Assembly: GCF_037392515.1 (NCBI RefSeq)
Contig: NC_090280.1
Location: 28,649,118 to 28,713,117, forward strand
DNA length: 64,000 bases
Direction of reading: 5' to 3'
From: Haliotis asinina
Lineage: Eukaryota; Mollusca; Gastropoda; Lepetellida; Haliotidae
How positions within the stretch are numbered: the first letter of the stretch is position 1; every line of letters begins with the position of its first letter. The notes beneath the pieces are model-generated. The model did no database searches and had not been told where the DNA came from. It worked only from the letters and a program-made list of their open reading frames with translations. Both the position numbers and the translations under genes were made by a program. Positions 54,865 through 64,000 of this stretch are shown one piece after another.

Positions 54865-56375
54865 TCGCTCCCCAGTCGCCTGCTTTTATTGAACTGTCCA
54901 CACACACACACAGTATCTCGACTGTATATACTGAGAGAAACAAATAAAGCAACACATGACAATTGAAATGTTCTTAAATATTTTCCTGTTTCCACCGCCG
55001 GGATGAAGAGTCCAGTGGAAGGAAATCGAAGAAGATATAAAGGAAGACTGACATGCAGTGGTGTCCCCTTATATGTTTCCCTCAGTATATTTCAACAAGC
55101 CTGTGATACAGATGTGAATGAGCCAGTGAATTTAATATGGAGCGTCCCATATTGATTTCATTCATGCTAAGAAGCGATGTTGTTCTGTTCATTTACTGCA
55201 AGAATTGTAGGAGCTCATTTCAAGCCTTGAGAGAATTGAATATTATAAAGTTGTGAAGCATCGTCGAACTAGTAAGCACAGAACATATGCATTATTTATT
55301 CATTTGTCTTATGTCGACAGACTTTATAATATAACTATATTTGTTATCATTAAATGATGTGTTTTAGTCACGATCTCGCTGAAACATTGCAGGTGAGACT
55401 ATGATATTAATTCACTGACTCATTCAGTAAATGATTGGTGTACTGGTTAAAGACGAGGGCTGCTGACTTTAGAGTTACCGTTCCTGGGTTTAGTAAACAA
55501 AGGTGATCGTTCGAGACGTTTCAGGATAGCACTCTTTCTACACGGTGACTGCTAAAACAGTGGGAAGAAGGCGCTTGATGCGAGCACTACCCCAGCTGAC
55601 AATTTTATACTTTTACATGTTACAGCATTATTCAGTGGACTCCAGATTTATGTTGTCACATTGTTGTGGCCTGACGTTGTGATACGTCATTTACCGACTT
55701 TTACGTGGTGACATTAAGTTACACAATGACGTAATACTAAGATTGAGAAAACGTTGTGTCATGGCGTTACCAATCAGCAACCTTCCCACAACTTTGCTAA
55801 CTCCTGCGATCTGATTATAAATTTCGTCCATGGATGAAATATGCGACTTTGTGCTGTCCCACCTTAATAGTGTTAAGACGGCGTCAAACCATACTCAATC
55901 AGTCATCCAGAGGTCGGAGTAAAGTATCGCGTTTATACGATTAAAATGCGGTTTATGCGCATTCTTTTATACCTTGACTCCTATCTCCGAAGACCTCCCT
56001 ATGCTGAATACTGGAGATGTTCCAACAAGAACAGTGCGTAAAGTGTAACTCAACAATGTGATGATAAAAATAAGTAAAGTGCACTTGTAACGAATTTCGA
56101 GTTTTGAGTACAGCACGTGGCTGTATCTCCCAAACAGTAAGTTACATTCGCTGATTCGATATAAGTGTATTCGTACGAAACGTATTTAACTCTAGTTAAC
56201 AAAATCGATTATGAATCGAGTATGATTAAAACATGATAAACTCAGATGAGAAAAAAAATTGTTGCAGGTTTCCTTGAGATAACATGCAATATTATGTTTC
56301 TCCTCAACCACTGGCAATAAGGCACAACAACAGTCAAAATTAAAAACATGATTTTTATCCATACTCTTAGTTTAC
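54865..56375. repeat. Spacer block of unit B, partner of 35750-36510 and 13970-14060
   Basis: 54880-54920 and 55790-56375 match the spacer upstream of unit A. 55565-55655 matches 13970-14060. Insertions between the matched parts include a degenerate LINE tail (55310-55430). No coding sequence seen. Confidence 0.75.
55310..55430 (+). repeat. Solo degenerate LINE 3' tail
   Basis: 'tgtcgacagactttataat', 'gtcacgatctcgctgaaac', 'attgcaggtgagac' and 'attaattcactgactcattcag' follow the order of the LINE E7 terminus at 53095-53204 with many substitutions. It is an old, extremely 5'-truncated copy or a related SINE end. Confidence 0.6.
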
Positions 56376-56420
56376 AAGATCATTGTACAGTGCACTGTAT
56401 CATTTCGTACATTGCGAAAA

Positions 56421-56487
56421 GGTGTGTGTGGTGGTGGTGGTGGTGGTGGTGGTGTGTGTGTGTGTGTGTGTGGGGGGGGGGGGGGGG
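56421..56487. repeat. Compound microsatellite (GGT)n-(GT)n-G17
   Basis: GTG/GGT triplets at 56429-56452, then GT dinucleotides, then a G run to 56487. Frames across it encode His/Pro runs and are not genes. Confidence 0.92.
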
Positions 56488-56539
56488 CAGAGGCGGGGGA
56501 GAGACAAAAGGAAGAACATCATTGTAGTATATTTCCGTT

Positions 56540-56935
56540 GACATGACGCTTTTAACCCTGTCGTGCTTGACAGTGTATTTGTTTGGCGTCTTACATGACA
56601 CTGTGTTGACGGTGTTCTTTGAGTTTTATATCACTGTATCGTGTGTGTTGTGCTGGTGTCTTTCTTGACGGTGAATCATGTTGGTTACATGATATCCTGC
56701 TGGTGTTTTGTCTGACCGTGTATCGTATTGGTGTTTTGCTTGACGGTGTATCGTGTAGGTGTCTTGTCAGTATATCGTGTTAATGTCTTGTTTAAAGGTT
56801 TATCATTTTGGTGTCTTGACTGACGTGTAGCATGTTGGTGTCTTGACTGACAGTGTAGCATGTTGGTGTCTTGACTGACAGTGTAGCATGTTGGTGTCTT
56901 GCTTTGCATTGAATCTTGGTGGTGTCTTTTAGTAG
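56540..56935. repeat. Degenerate ~28-bp minisatellite, paralogue of 14190-14640
   Basis: Repeated units contain GTGTATCGTGTTGGTGTC-like and TTGACTGACAGTGTAGCATG segments. The last three copies (about 56810-56910) are almost identical, showing recent amplification. Confidence 0.82.
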
Positions 56936-57629
56936 TTCAGTAGTTCGTGTTGTTATCTTTCACGACGATGAACCGAAGTGTCCTATATCACAGACGATCT
57001 TGGCTCTCACTGCATCAGTGTCTCAGTGTTTCGTGCAGCTGCCTGGTACGATGTATCCGGGTGATGACTTTCCTTACAGTTCTTCACGTTTACGACGCGT
57101 CTGAGACAAGGATTCGAGCCTCTGTTTCATACCTACAAAAGCATAAATAAATATAGCTGTTCCAAACATGTTCCAGTAGGATTTCACGTTTATAACTGTA
57201 TGTAAGCAGCTTATTAATTTACTAAAATACCTCTTTGCCTGCTTTCTCCCTCTGGTGAGTTGAAACTAGTAACGCCCTTACTGAATACACATAGCACAGT
57301 TCCGTTACAGTGTCAGTGGAGACATAGACTCAATACCATGATTACAATGTACAAAAGCGGGAATAGGACTCACGGAGGGGAAAGAAACCACGTGTCATGT
57401 CGTCGTCCACGTAGGGTTTCTTTGCCAGCAACCAGTCCAGATATTCGTCATCCTAGAATTATAAATCGCGTTGTTTACTTGATACATGAGTAATTAGTGA
57501 TATAGAAAATACTTAATTGCTCCTGAGACCAGCAATTATGGTAAAACGGTAACTTGAAAATGTAAGAATTTTATCTCATCTACGACTCTACCACGATGTC
57601 ACCAAGGCCTGCGTCGACAAAACTGCCTC

Positions 57630-58085
57630 CATAAAGTCAAAAAGGACATTTCTATGACGTCTAGGAGTCTGTCCTGATAATGTCAACAAGACTGAGTGCG
57701 TAATGTCAACAATGCTGTCTGGATAGCTTCAACTAGGCGGCCCGTGTGACGTCAACAAGGCTGTCTGGATAGCGTCACCAGGCTGTGTGGATTACGACAT
57801 CAAGAGTGTCTGGATATCGTCTTGTGGATAAATTCAACAAGGCTTTCTGGATAGCGTCAATTAGGCTGTGTGGATAACGACACTAAGACTGTTTGGGTAA
57901 CGTCAACAAGACGGCCTGTATGGCGTCAACTAGACTGTCTGGATAACGTCAACTAAGTTGTGAAGTGGAGGACTGTCTGCATTACTTCAGCAAGATTGTC
58001 TGTATATCTTGAACAAGACTGTCAGGATAACGTCAACAAGGTTATCTGAATAACGTCAATAAGACTACCTACAAAAAGTCACCAG
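57630..58085. repeat. Minisatellite with ~23-25-bp unit
   Basis: About 18 imperfect units of the type GTCTGGATAACGTCAACAAG plus a few bases, with variant GACGTC/AACGTC. It is internally consistent and unlike the 28-bp array next to it. Non-coding. The stretch 56936-57629 between the arrays shows nothing else. Confidence 0.82.
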
Positions 58086-58120
58086 TAATGTTGGTTGTTT
58101 AGGGGGGTGTTTTTGTTTTG

Positions 58121-58150
58121 GAGGGGGGGGGGGGGGGGGGAGAGGGGGGG
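58121..58150. repeat. G-rich run
   Basis: Nearly uninterrupted G with one or two A interruptions, preceded by TG/GTTT-rich sequence. Confidence 0.9.
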
Positions 58151-58289
58151 TATGTTTTCCGTAAGCACACCATGACTTTGCATTGTGACATTAATGACGT
58201 TTGCATGATGTCCCTGGCGATGTCGGTATCTTGTCAACTGTGTTGCCGGTGACGTCGTATTAATGAGGGTGCGTTATGACAACCTACTA

Positions 58290-58345
58290 CATATACTCTA
58301 GGCTCGTCACTTCATAAATCTGCGTTCGAATCCCCACATGGCAAC
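58290..58345 (+). repeat. tRNA-like SINE head fragment
   Basis: Contains GGCTCGTCACTTC followed by a perfect B-box-like GTTCGAATCC (58324-58333) and CCCACATGG, matching the head of the tRNA-derived SINE type at 54.4 kb in opposite orientation. No A box or 3' body is recognisable. Confidence 0.45.
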
Positions 58346-58744
58346 AAAATAGTAACTTCATTTTAGGGATGATATTGCGTTATAGTGGCGTTAAAGTAAA
58401 GGAATAGTGCTAATAGCATCATGAAACCACAATCACGCAATCGCTAATTAATTAAATACCACTTACACCGGAGCGGCAACGCCCACCACAGTTTTTACGT
58501 GAAGGTCCCAGGTCAAAAGACCGATGTCTCAGAGACGCACGTCTGATTGCTCGAATCTCTGCTCGTCTTTGTTCTCCTGTCAGTGAGAAATGTAACAAAC
58601 AATAATTATATTTTCTGAACTTATCATATTATACTGTATTTATGTTTAAAAATGTAAAAGGTTAGGTCACGCCAATGAGAACAGACTACATGAAATACAA
58701 CTACGGATCGCAAGAGGGATTCTTTAGTTCATTAGAATCACTCG

Positions 58745-58925
58745 TTTGTTTGGTTGTTGTTTAACGCCATACTCATCAATATTCCAGCTATATTGTGGCG
58801 GTCTGGATCAGACAACACAGTGACCGACAGCATGAACATCGATCTGGGGACACGATGACATTTGTCAACCAGTTTAGTCAACCAAACAACCCGATCCCGT
58901 CAGGATGGGTTGCTGAAGACGGGTT
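58745..58925 (-). mobile_element. SINE related to the one at 31892-32100
   Basis: On the minus strand: 'gggatcgggttgtttggttgac', 'atgtcatcgtgtcc', 'agatcgatgttcatgctgtcgg', 'gtctgatccagaccgccac', 'aatatagctggaatattg', then 'gtatggcgttaaac'. The same order occurs at 31945-32090. It is fairly divergent; 58926-59351 downstream holds only non-coding DNA with an 'aatgaatgaatg' microsatellite at about 59120. Confidence 0.75.
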
Positions 58926-59367
58926 CTAACTGGCTACAAACAACTCAGTGGTAGGCAAGAAGGGATAATCTACAACTGGGATAACTCACTTGATTGCTTT
59001 CTTTAGCATTTGTTCTAACTGGCGTAAGCCTCGTCATGCTTCAACGCACTCAGAGACTTGGTTCGTTCCCAGCTCTACTTCAGCCAGTTTACGGTATCAG
59101 TCAGAATTTTACAACGAATGAATGAATGAATGAATTATAGCAAGAATTATATGTGAATGGATGAAAAAATAGAGAAAATGAACAAAAGAAAAAAACACAT
59201 ACGTTACTCAATGAAAGAATAAATGGTACAGCAGGGTCAGTCCTCCCTAAACATGTTAAAGAATGAAAAGTATCGGGAGAAGCAGGGAAACTATTACAGG
59301 CTGTAGATTATCCTTGCTAGAACACATGTGAGTGGTTTTTTTAAAGAATTTACTTTGAGACTTTTTC

Positions 59368-60405
59368 CAGACTCTCTTTCTTGTCTTCAGGCGATTAAAA
59401 AATTATCATGTAAACATCCACTTTTAATGGAAATTATTGAATTGTACAACGATCCTGCTACTGGCCAATGCGACATCGTCGTTTGTAGGTTACCCGGCCA
59501 CGTTGGTATTTCTGGGAATACGATGGCCGATCTTGCTGCACTCAACAAATCTGTGACACCACTTCTTATTCCATGTTCAGATTACAGAGCTTGCATTAGA
59601 AAGTATATCAGTGATCTCATGCAGAAGAAGTGGGGCATTCAAGTAGGTATCAACAAATTACATGAAATAAAACCCTACATTGGTTACACCTACTTGGGTT
59701 GTTAGTCCAGATTTGGCCACGCACGATACGCACATGAATATTTGCTTAAAGGTGAAGATCCTCCGTTTTGTATACCTTGAGATGAAAGAATCACAGTCAA
59801 GCATGTTTTGCTTGACTGTATGGAATATTCCATCTCAAGGGATAACTATTTTAAACAAAGAACTATGAAGGATCTTTTTAGTATGTTAGTTCTCATTTAA
59901 TCATTGCGTTTTGAAAAGAATTAGACCTGTTACATGACTTGTAAACAGATAAATATTTTATGATTGGAAGTTGAATTAGCAACTAAGACTGAGAGTGGCT
60001 ATATCGAAGGGGGTTGAAGTACCGTAGAATATGTGTCATTTTAAATTGTGGCTAATCTTGCATACAGTCGCCAGCAGCTGAGGGGATGGTGTAAATCCAG
60101 CTAAGGACCATGCAGGTAGCAGAGGTACTGTTAGTGCCCAAGGTCCCTAGTATGGTGATCTACCTTCTGTTGTTGGCAACCTATGGCCTATTTTGTATTG
60201 CACTGTCCAAATAGAGATCCTATTAGTTTTTAAGTTTCCACGCTAATTATAAATACTAACAGTAATAGTCTAGTGGTTTTTTTCTGTCCTTCGTCGACAG
60301 ATTCGTGATAATATGCATATATATTCCTTTTTATGTCACGTATGTTCTCGTCACGATAGGGCTGCAATATTGCCGACGTGACGTTAAATATTACCTCACT
60401 CACTC
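59368..60405 (+). mobile_element. LINE copy E9, 5'-truncated in RNase H, 16-bp TSD
   Basis: Bracketed by ACTTTGAGACTTTTTC (59352-59367) and ACTTTGAAACTTTTTC (60406-60421), 15 of 16 identical. It begins at the SDS motif of RNase H (DSLSCLQAIKKLSCKHP), reads VCRLPGHVGISGNTMADLAALNKS, with small deletions, a stop at 59702, a damaged finger, then the 3' UTR and (ACTC)n tail. Confidence 0.9.
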
Positions 60406-60421
60406 ACTTTGAAACTTTTTC

Positions 60422-60878
60422 ACATTAGTAATTAAGTTAGATATCGTAGATTGTTAACTGACCCTGTCAGACACCCTTGAAAAACAGAAAGCTTTAAACT
60501 CTCACAAAGCTTCGTACATATTTCTAGTTTTGTCAAATAGTATGATTAACAAGAAAGAAGGAAGTTTTAGAACTATAACACTCAAGCATCACAAGCATCA
60601 ATGACAGATGAGATCAGATTGGGGATATATCATATTTACACACATAAAATACATCCTAACAGTTTTTTTCTGAAAGTATATAAACCTATCACTATTACTT
60701 GTAAACACCTTCCACCTGATGGTATATTCCCCTCTTAAAAATTAACAGTGTATGTGAAAGACGTTTTTTGCTCGGTTTTAGTTTAGTATTTCAATGGCGG
60801 ATCAGATACGGCGATAATGTCATACTTTACACACACCACAGTGATCCAAACAATTTGTTTAAAGTTATAAAACTATCA
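60422..60878. other. Nothing recognised
   Basis: AT-rich non-coding DNA between two LINE copies, without shared blocks. Confidence 0.5.
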
Positions 60879-61471
60879 GGCACCCGTGGCGAGCCACCTC
60901 CTCGTGGTGGGTGCTGGGTAATGCTAAGAGCTCGCCGACACCCCCGTTGTGGACCCGGGGGATATTTGGTCCACCAACCCGTTTGCCGTGGGTTGCGGCC
61001 CTGTGTCGGTGGAGGACGGGAGTCTGGGGGTTGAGGGCACTGGGGGCCTGTAATCGTGTTCCCTTTGCTCAACCCACCCCTTCGACCCTTACTTCACCTA
61101 GACGGGAGGTTGAATGGGCCCGGTTCAACCAATCGGCTGGTCATGCCAAGCCCTGTGCATAGACTATAGATTTATTTATCATTGCACAAGTATGATTTGG
61201 AACTGATTTTGATTGATTTGGTCTTGGCTTTAATGTCTAAAACATGTTTGATGTTGCATTATGTTGCTTTGAACTTTGCCTAGAGTCTTATGCTAGAAGG
61301 CGATGGCTCATGGGCCAATCTGGTAGACTAATTATTACTAATTCTTCTACTGGAGTATATCATCCGGGTATCCGTGGTGCTGCAAGTTGGAGACCCACTT
61401 GTTTATAGCATTGTCCTTGTGATACTCCGTGGTGGGTGGGGAGCTCGGATGATGAACCTTCTACACCAACT
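60879..61471 (+). mobile_element. LINE E8 GC-rich head and 5' UTR
   Basis: Head landmarks (CCTCCTCGTGGTGGGTGCTG, GGATATTTGGTCCACC, CCAATCGGCTGGTCATGC) to about 61165, then an AT-richer leader ending 'actccgtggtgggtggggagctcgg' before ORF1. Confidence 0.88.
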
Positions 61472-62767
61472 ATGGAATACAAAACCCCCCAAAAACGAAA
61501 CAAACGTCAACTGGACAGTGGTGATGATGACCAACGACCTTCTAACTCAACTGAATACTGGCCACGATTTTTAGTTCTTGAGACACTTGACAAGTCACCT
61601 TTAAAATTAAACCCGTTTGCAGTTTCAAAGGGTATACAAGGTATTGCAGGTGAAGTCCCAAATATCAAACGACTGCGATCAGGCTCTTTGCTCATCGAAT
61701 GCAGCAGGAAACAACAAACAACAAATTTGATGTCAACACAGCTTTTGGTTGGAATACCGGTTTCGGTATCTCCACATAGAACTTTGAACACTAGCAAAGG
61801 AATTGTCAGAGACCGGGATCAACTATTTGCCGATATGAGTGAATCAGATATAGCCACAGAAATGAAAGAACAAGGAGTGATTTTTGTGAAACGATTCACA
61901 ACCCGAAAAAACTCAGAAACTAAACCAACAAACACCTACCTATTCCATTTTTCTTCTCCAACTGCTCCAAAAGCAATTAAAGCAGGATATTGTCATCTCA
62001 ATGTTGATACTTATATTCCTAACCCGTTGAGATGTTTCAAATGCCAAAGGTATGGTCATGGTGTTACGAACTGCACAAATGCTATTGCATGCGTTCACTG
62101 CAGCGAAAAAACTCATGTTACTGAAGACTGTGACAGCAACTTTAAAAAATGCACCAACTGCTCTGGAACACATTCATCTTTTTCAAAAGAATGTCCGATC
62201 TGCAAACAACAAATGGAAATTAATAAAATCAAATTCACAAGGAATCTTAGTTTTGCTGATGCAAAGAAACGTGTTGTTCACACATCAGAACCAAACGAAT
62301 CCTATGCTTCAGTTGCGAGAACATCAACAAATCAAACTGTAACTTTAACAGTGTTCACTTCATCAACGCAATGCCAAACTAATTTGACATGGGTTGACAC
62401 TGTTGCACCCGAAATCTACTGTCCTGACCAGTCAACGCAAACTGTTGTATCTACATCAACAACTGTTAGAGAAGAAGTTCAGTCTCGGCCATCTTCCCAG
62501 GAACAATCATCATCACAGCCCATTTCCCAACCTTCCTCTGGGCATAATGGGCAGCAACTACCAAAACAAAAAATCAAACCAATAAATGAGTCTGCAAAAA
62601 AATACCATAAGGCCAGAACCTCAAAAGCTGCAGAAAATACAATCCAAATTTATAATAAGTTTGGATCTTTTGAAGATATGGATGTTTCTGACAACATCCT
62701 GTGTAGAGCTCGTAGCTTGTCACCCACAAAAAAGACAAGGGGTAGATCCCCAATCAATCCCCCATAG
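61472..62767 (+). CDS. ORF1 of LINE E8: intact gag-like zinc-knuckle protein
   Basis: First in-frame ATG at 61472 (MEYKTPQKRNKRQ); the frame is open from 61436. The product of 431 residues has a basic start, a conserved N-terminal domain (WPRFLVLETLDKSPLKLNPF, SLLIECSRKQQ, VRDRDQLF, VIFVKRFTTRKN, KAGYCHLNVDTYIPNPL) and three knuckles: CFKCQRYGHGVTNC, CVHCSEKTHVTEDC and CTNCSGTHSSFSKEC. A Ser/Gln-rich C-terminal region ends RGRSPINPP with stop TAG at 62765-62767. It presumably binds element RNA in the ribonucleoprotein. It is the only undamaged ORF1 here, implying recent insertion. Confidence 0.92.
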   Translation: MEYKTPQKRNKRQLDSGDDDQRPSNSTEYWPRFLVLETLDKSPLKLNPFAVSKGIQGIAGEVPNIKRLRSGSLLIECSRKQQTTNLMSTQLLVGIPVSVSPHRTLNTSKGIVRDRDQLFADMSESDIATEMKEQGVIFVKRFTTRKNSETKPTNTYLFHFSSPTAPKAIKAGYCHLNVDTYIPNPLRCFKCQRYGHGVTNCTNAIACVHCSEKTHVTEDCDSNFKKCTNCSGTHSSFSKECPICKQQMEINKIKFTRNLSFADAKKRVVHTSEPNESYASVARTSTNQTVTLTVFTSSTQCQTNLTWVDTVAPEIYCPDQSTQTVVSTSTTVREEVQSRPSSQEQSSSQPISQPSSGHNGQQLPKQKIKPINESAKKYHKARTSKAAENTIQIYNKFGSFEDMDVSDNILCRARSLSPTKKTRGRSPINPP

Positions 62768-63753
62768 AAACAGTTTCTCCATGTATTGTCCAGTGGAACT
62801 GTAGAGGACTAAAAACCAACTTTAATGAATTACAGTTGTTGATTCAGGATTTACAACCATCAGCTTTCTGCTTACAGGAAACTTACCTGAAGCAGGCAGA
62901 CAATTTTAACTTACGTCAGTTCATTGGATATCATTCTCTTTCTCCTCCAGGTGATAGGGCCACTGGAGGATCTTCAATCCTTGTACATCAGAATGTTATA
63001 CACAGCCCTGTCTCACTTACAACTAATCTTCAAGCCGTTGCAGTGAGACTTACTCTTCATGTTGCCTTCACTGTATGCTCGTTGTATATTCCGCCTTCTT
63101 CAACACTTCAACTGTCTGATTTGCAAGCTCTCTGTGACCAACTTCCAAAACCCTGTATAATAATGGGTGATCTCAATGGTCATAATCCACTGTGGGGTGG
63201 TACAAATATAAACACTAAAGGTAAAACACTGGAAGATTTTATTTTCAATACTGATTTGTGCATATGTAATGATGATTCGAGCACGTATCTGCATCCTGCA
63301 ACAGGCACCTACTCTTCTCTGGATCTGTCTCTTGCAGACTCTAATCTACTTAATGAATTTGAATGGTCAGTCCACGATGACCTCTGTGGAAGTGACCAGT
63401 TTCCTACTATACTGAAATCTGTCACGCCATCTGCTGTTCCTTCATCATCAAGGCGGAATGTTAAAAAAGCTAACTGGGCTTTATATGAAACACTGTGTGA
63501 TGAAAAACTTAAACCTGAACGTTTTATTGACGTTCCCGATGCTATTAAATGCTTTTCTGATGAATTGAACTCCATAGCTGATGAGTGTATTCCAAAGTCC
63601 TCTGCAGTTCCACACATAAGAAAACCATGGTTCAACGATGAATACAAACTAACTAGAAAGGCAAGGAAAAAAGCAGAACATTATTTCCGTCGCCATCCTA
63701 TGGTGCATAATTTAAATAAATTTAAAATTTTAAACGCTAAAGCGTATTTTTAA
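62768..63753 (+). pseudogene. ORF2 endonuclease and linker of LINE E8
   Basis: The frame is open directly after the ORF1 stop (-1 relative to ORF1) and reads SPCIVQWNCRGLK with no ATG. Endonuclease blocks: LQETYLKQADNF, SPPGDRATGGSSILV, VCSLYIPPSS, IIMGDLNGHNPLWGG, YSSLDLSLADS, then CGSDQFPTIL, where siblings have SDHFP. The codon at 63397-63399 is CAG, replacing the catalytic His of this APE-like nuclease. The linker ends at ILNAKAYF because a 5-bp deletion between GCG repeats (siblings: gcgaggcg) near 63745 shifts the frame. The RT part resumes after 63754 in another frame. Confidence 0.88.
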
Positions 63754-64000
63754 ACAGAACAAACGCCAGTCTTGGCAAAATTATGTATCTAAAATAAACT
63801 CTTGGACACCCATGTCCAAGGTATGGAACATGGTCCAGAGAATTAAGGGTAAAGGTACTAAATCTACTATCCATCATCTTAAACATGGAGATCAATTACT
63901 TCCTGATAAATCAGATATTGCAAATAAACTGGGCGAAACTCTCGCTAAACATTCTTCCTCTTTTTTAATTATATACCTAAATTTCAGCAGTATCAAAAGC
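63754..64000 (+). pseudogene. Start of the RT region of LINE E8 (cut by window end)
   Basis: After the frameshift, segments corresponding to TFKQNKRQSWQNYVSKI, VWNMVQRIKGKG, SDIANKLGETLAKHSSS are readable. An extra T run near 63960 (cttttttaatt where siblings have cttctaatt) shifts the frame again. Confidence 0.75.

Larger units (their letters stand above)
60879..64000 (+). mobile_element. LINE E8, youngest-looking copy, runs off the window
   Basis: Starts at GGCACCCGTGGCGAGCC, the same first base as E7, so it has a complete 5' end. It has an intact ORF1 and an endonuclease frame of over 300 codons. The RT continues past 64000. Damage seen so far: a catalytic His to Gln change in the endonuclease, a 5-bp deletion near 63745 and a small indel near 63960. 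TSD cannot be assessed because the 3' end is outside. Confidence 0.92.

Noticed and set aside
55440..55500. Possible tRNA-like SINE head (ACTGGTTAAAG … GTTCCTGGGTTTAG)
   Set aside because: A- and B-box matches are too weak and no SINE body follows.
1..64000. CRISPR arrays, bacterial operons, rRNA genes, viral genomes
   Set aside because: No spaced palindromic repeats, Shine-Dalgarno-led gene chains or rRNA signatures; the content is that of an animal nuclear genome rich in retroelements.

Overview
The window is eukaryotic nuclear DNA from a metazoan, most likely a gastropod mollusc and plausibly an abalone (Haliotis-like). It has long AT-rich non-coding stretches, GT-AG splice sites, an alternating ankyrin-repeat exon of a kind expanded in molluscs, and a dense layer of retrotransposons. 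LINE and SINE copies end in (ACTC)n tails of a type I associate with gastropod genomes. The species call is inference. No bacterial operon, CRISPR array, rRNA or intact tRNA gene is visible.

Host layer: two paralogous gene units lie head-to-tail on the minus strand (unit A 16504-29034, unit B 38390-46376; their 3' ends are about 21.9 kb apart). Each has a first exon with a signal peptide and a PAN/apple-like cysteine domain, a short Cys-rich exon (0 in, 1 out), and a long last exon that is a pure ankyrin array (phase 1 in) ending in the same C-terminus. Splice sites, phases and frames agree between units, while the intervening DNA is full of insertions. The joined model is a candidate PAN-ectodomain/ankyrin protein family. 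No membrane-spanning exon was found. A third copy of the 5' flank at 1-640 predicts another PAN exon just off the left edge. Spacer blocks (13.97-14.64, 35.75-36.51, 53.2-56.94 kb) are duplicated too.

Mobile layer: one I/Jockey-superfamily non-LTR family dominates, with ORF1 carrying three zinc knuckles and ORF2 carrying an APE endonuclease, RT, RNase H and a terminal CCHC finger. Its 5' end is a GC-rich head beginning GGCACCCGTGGCGAGCC. Its 3' end is a conserved tail with (ACTC)n. Copies: 1128-1985 (-), 1986-7925 (+), 8373-13975 (-), 18905-20008 (-), 22133-27166 (-), 29850-30103 (+, head only), 30145-31495 (-), 40830-42088 (+), 47280-53204 (+, full length, 13-bp TSD), 59368-60405 (+) and 60879-64000 (+, intact ORF1, runs off the window). 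Other elements: an L2/CR1 remnant in the gene introns and at 53.5-54.0 kb, a BEL/Pao pol remnant split by a SINE (31.6-33.2 kb), an LTR-element gag fragment (34.55-35.3 kb), a Penelope-like GIY-YIG fragment (36.5-37.05 kb), two nested non-autonomous DNA transposons with about 8-bp TSDs, a 39-bp-arm palindrome and several SINEs whose 3' ends resemble the LINE tail.

Layout: 0-1 kb spacer of a left-hand unit; 1.1-14.0 kb LINE cluster; 14.0-16.2 kb spacer and minisatellite; 16.2-29.8 kb unit A with LINEs in its introns; 29.8-38.0 kb retroelement graveyard and spacer; 38.0-47.3 kb unit B; 47.3-53.2 kb full-length LINE; 53.2-60.9 kb spacer with SINEs and satellites; 60.9-64.0 kb the youngest-looking LINE.
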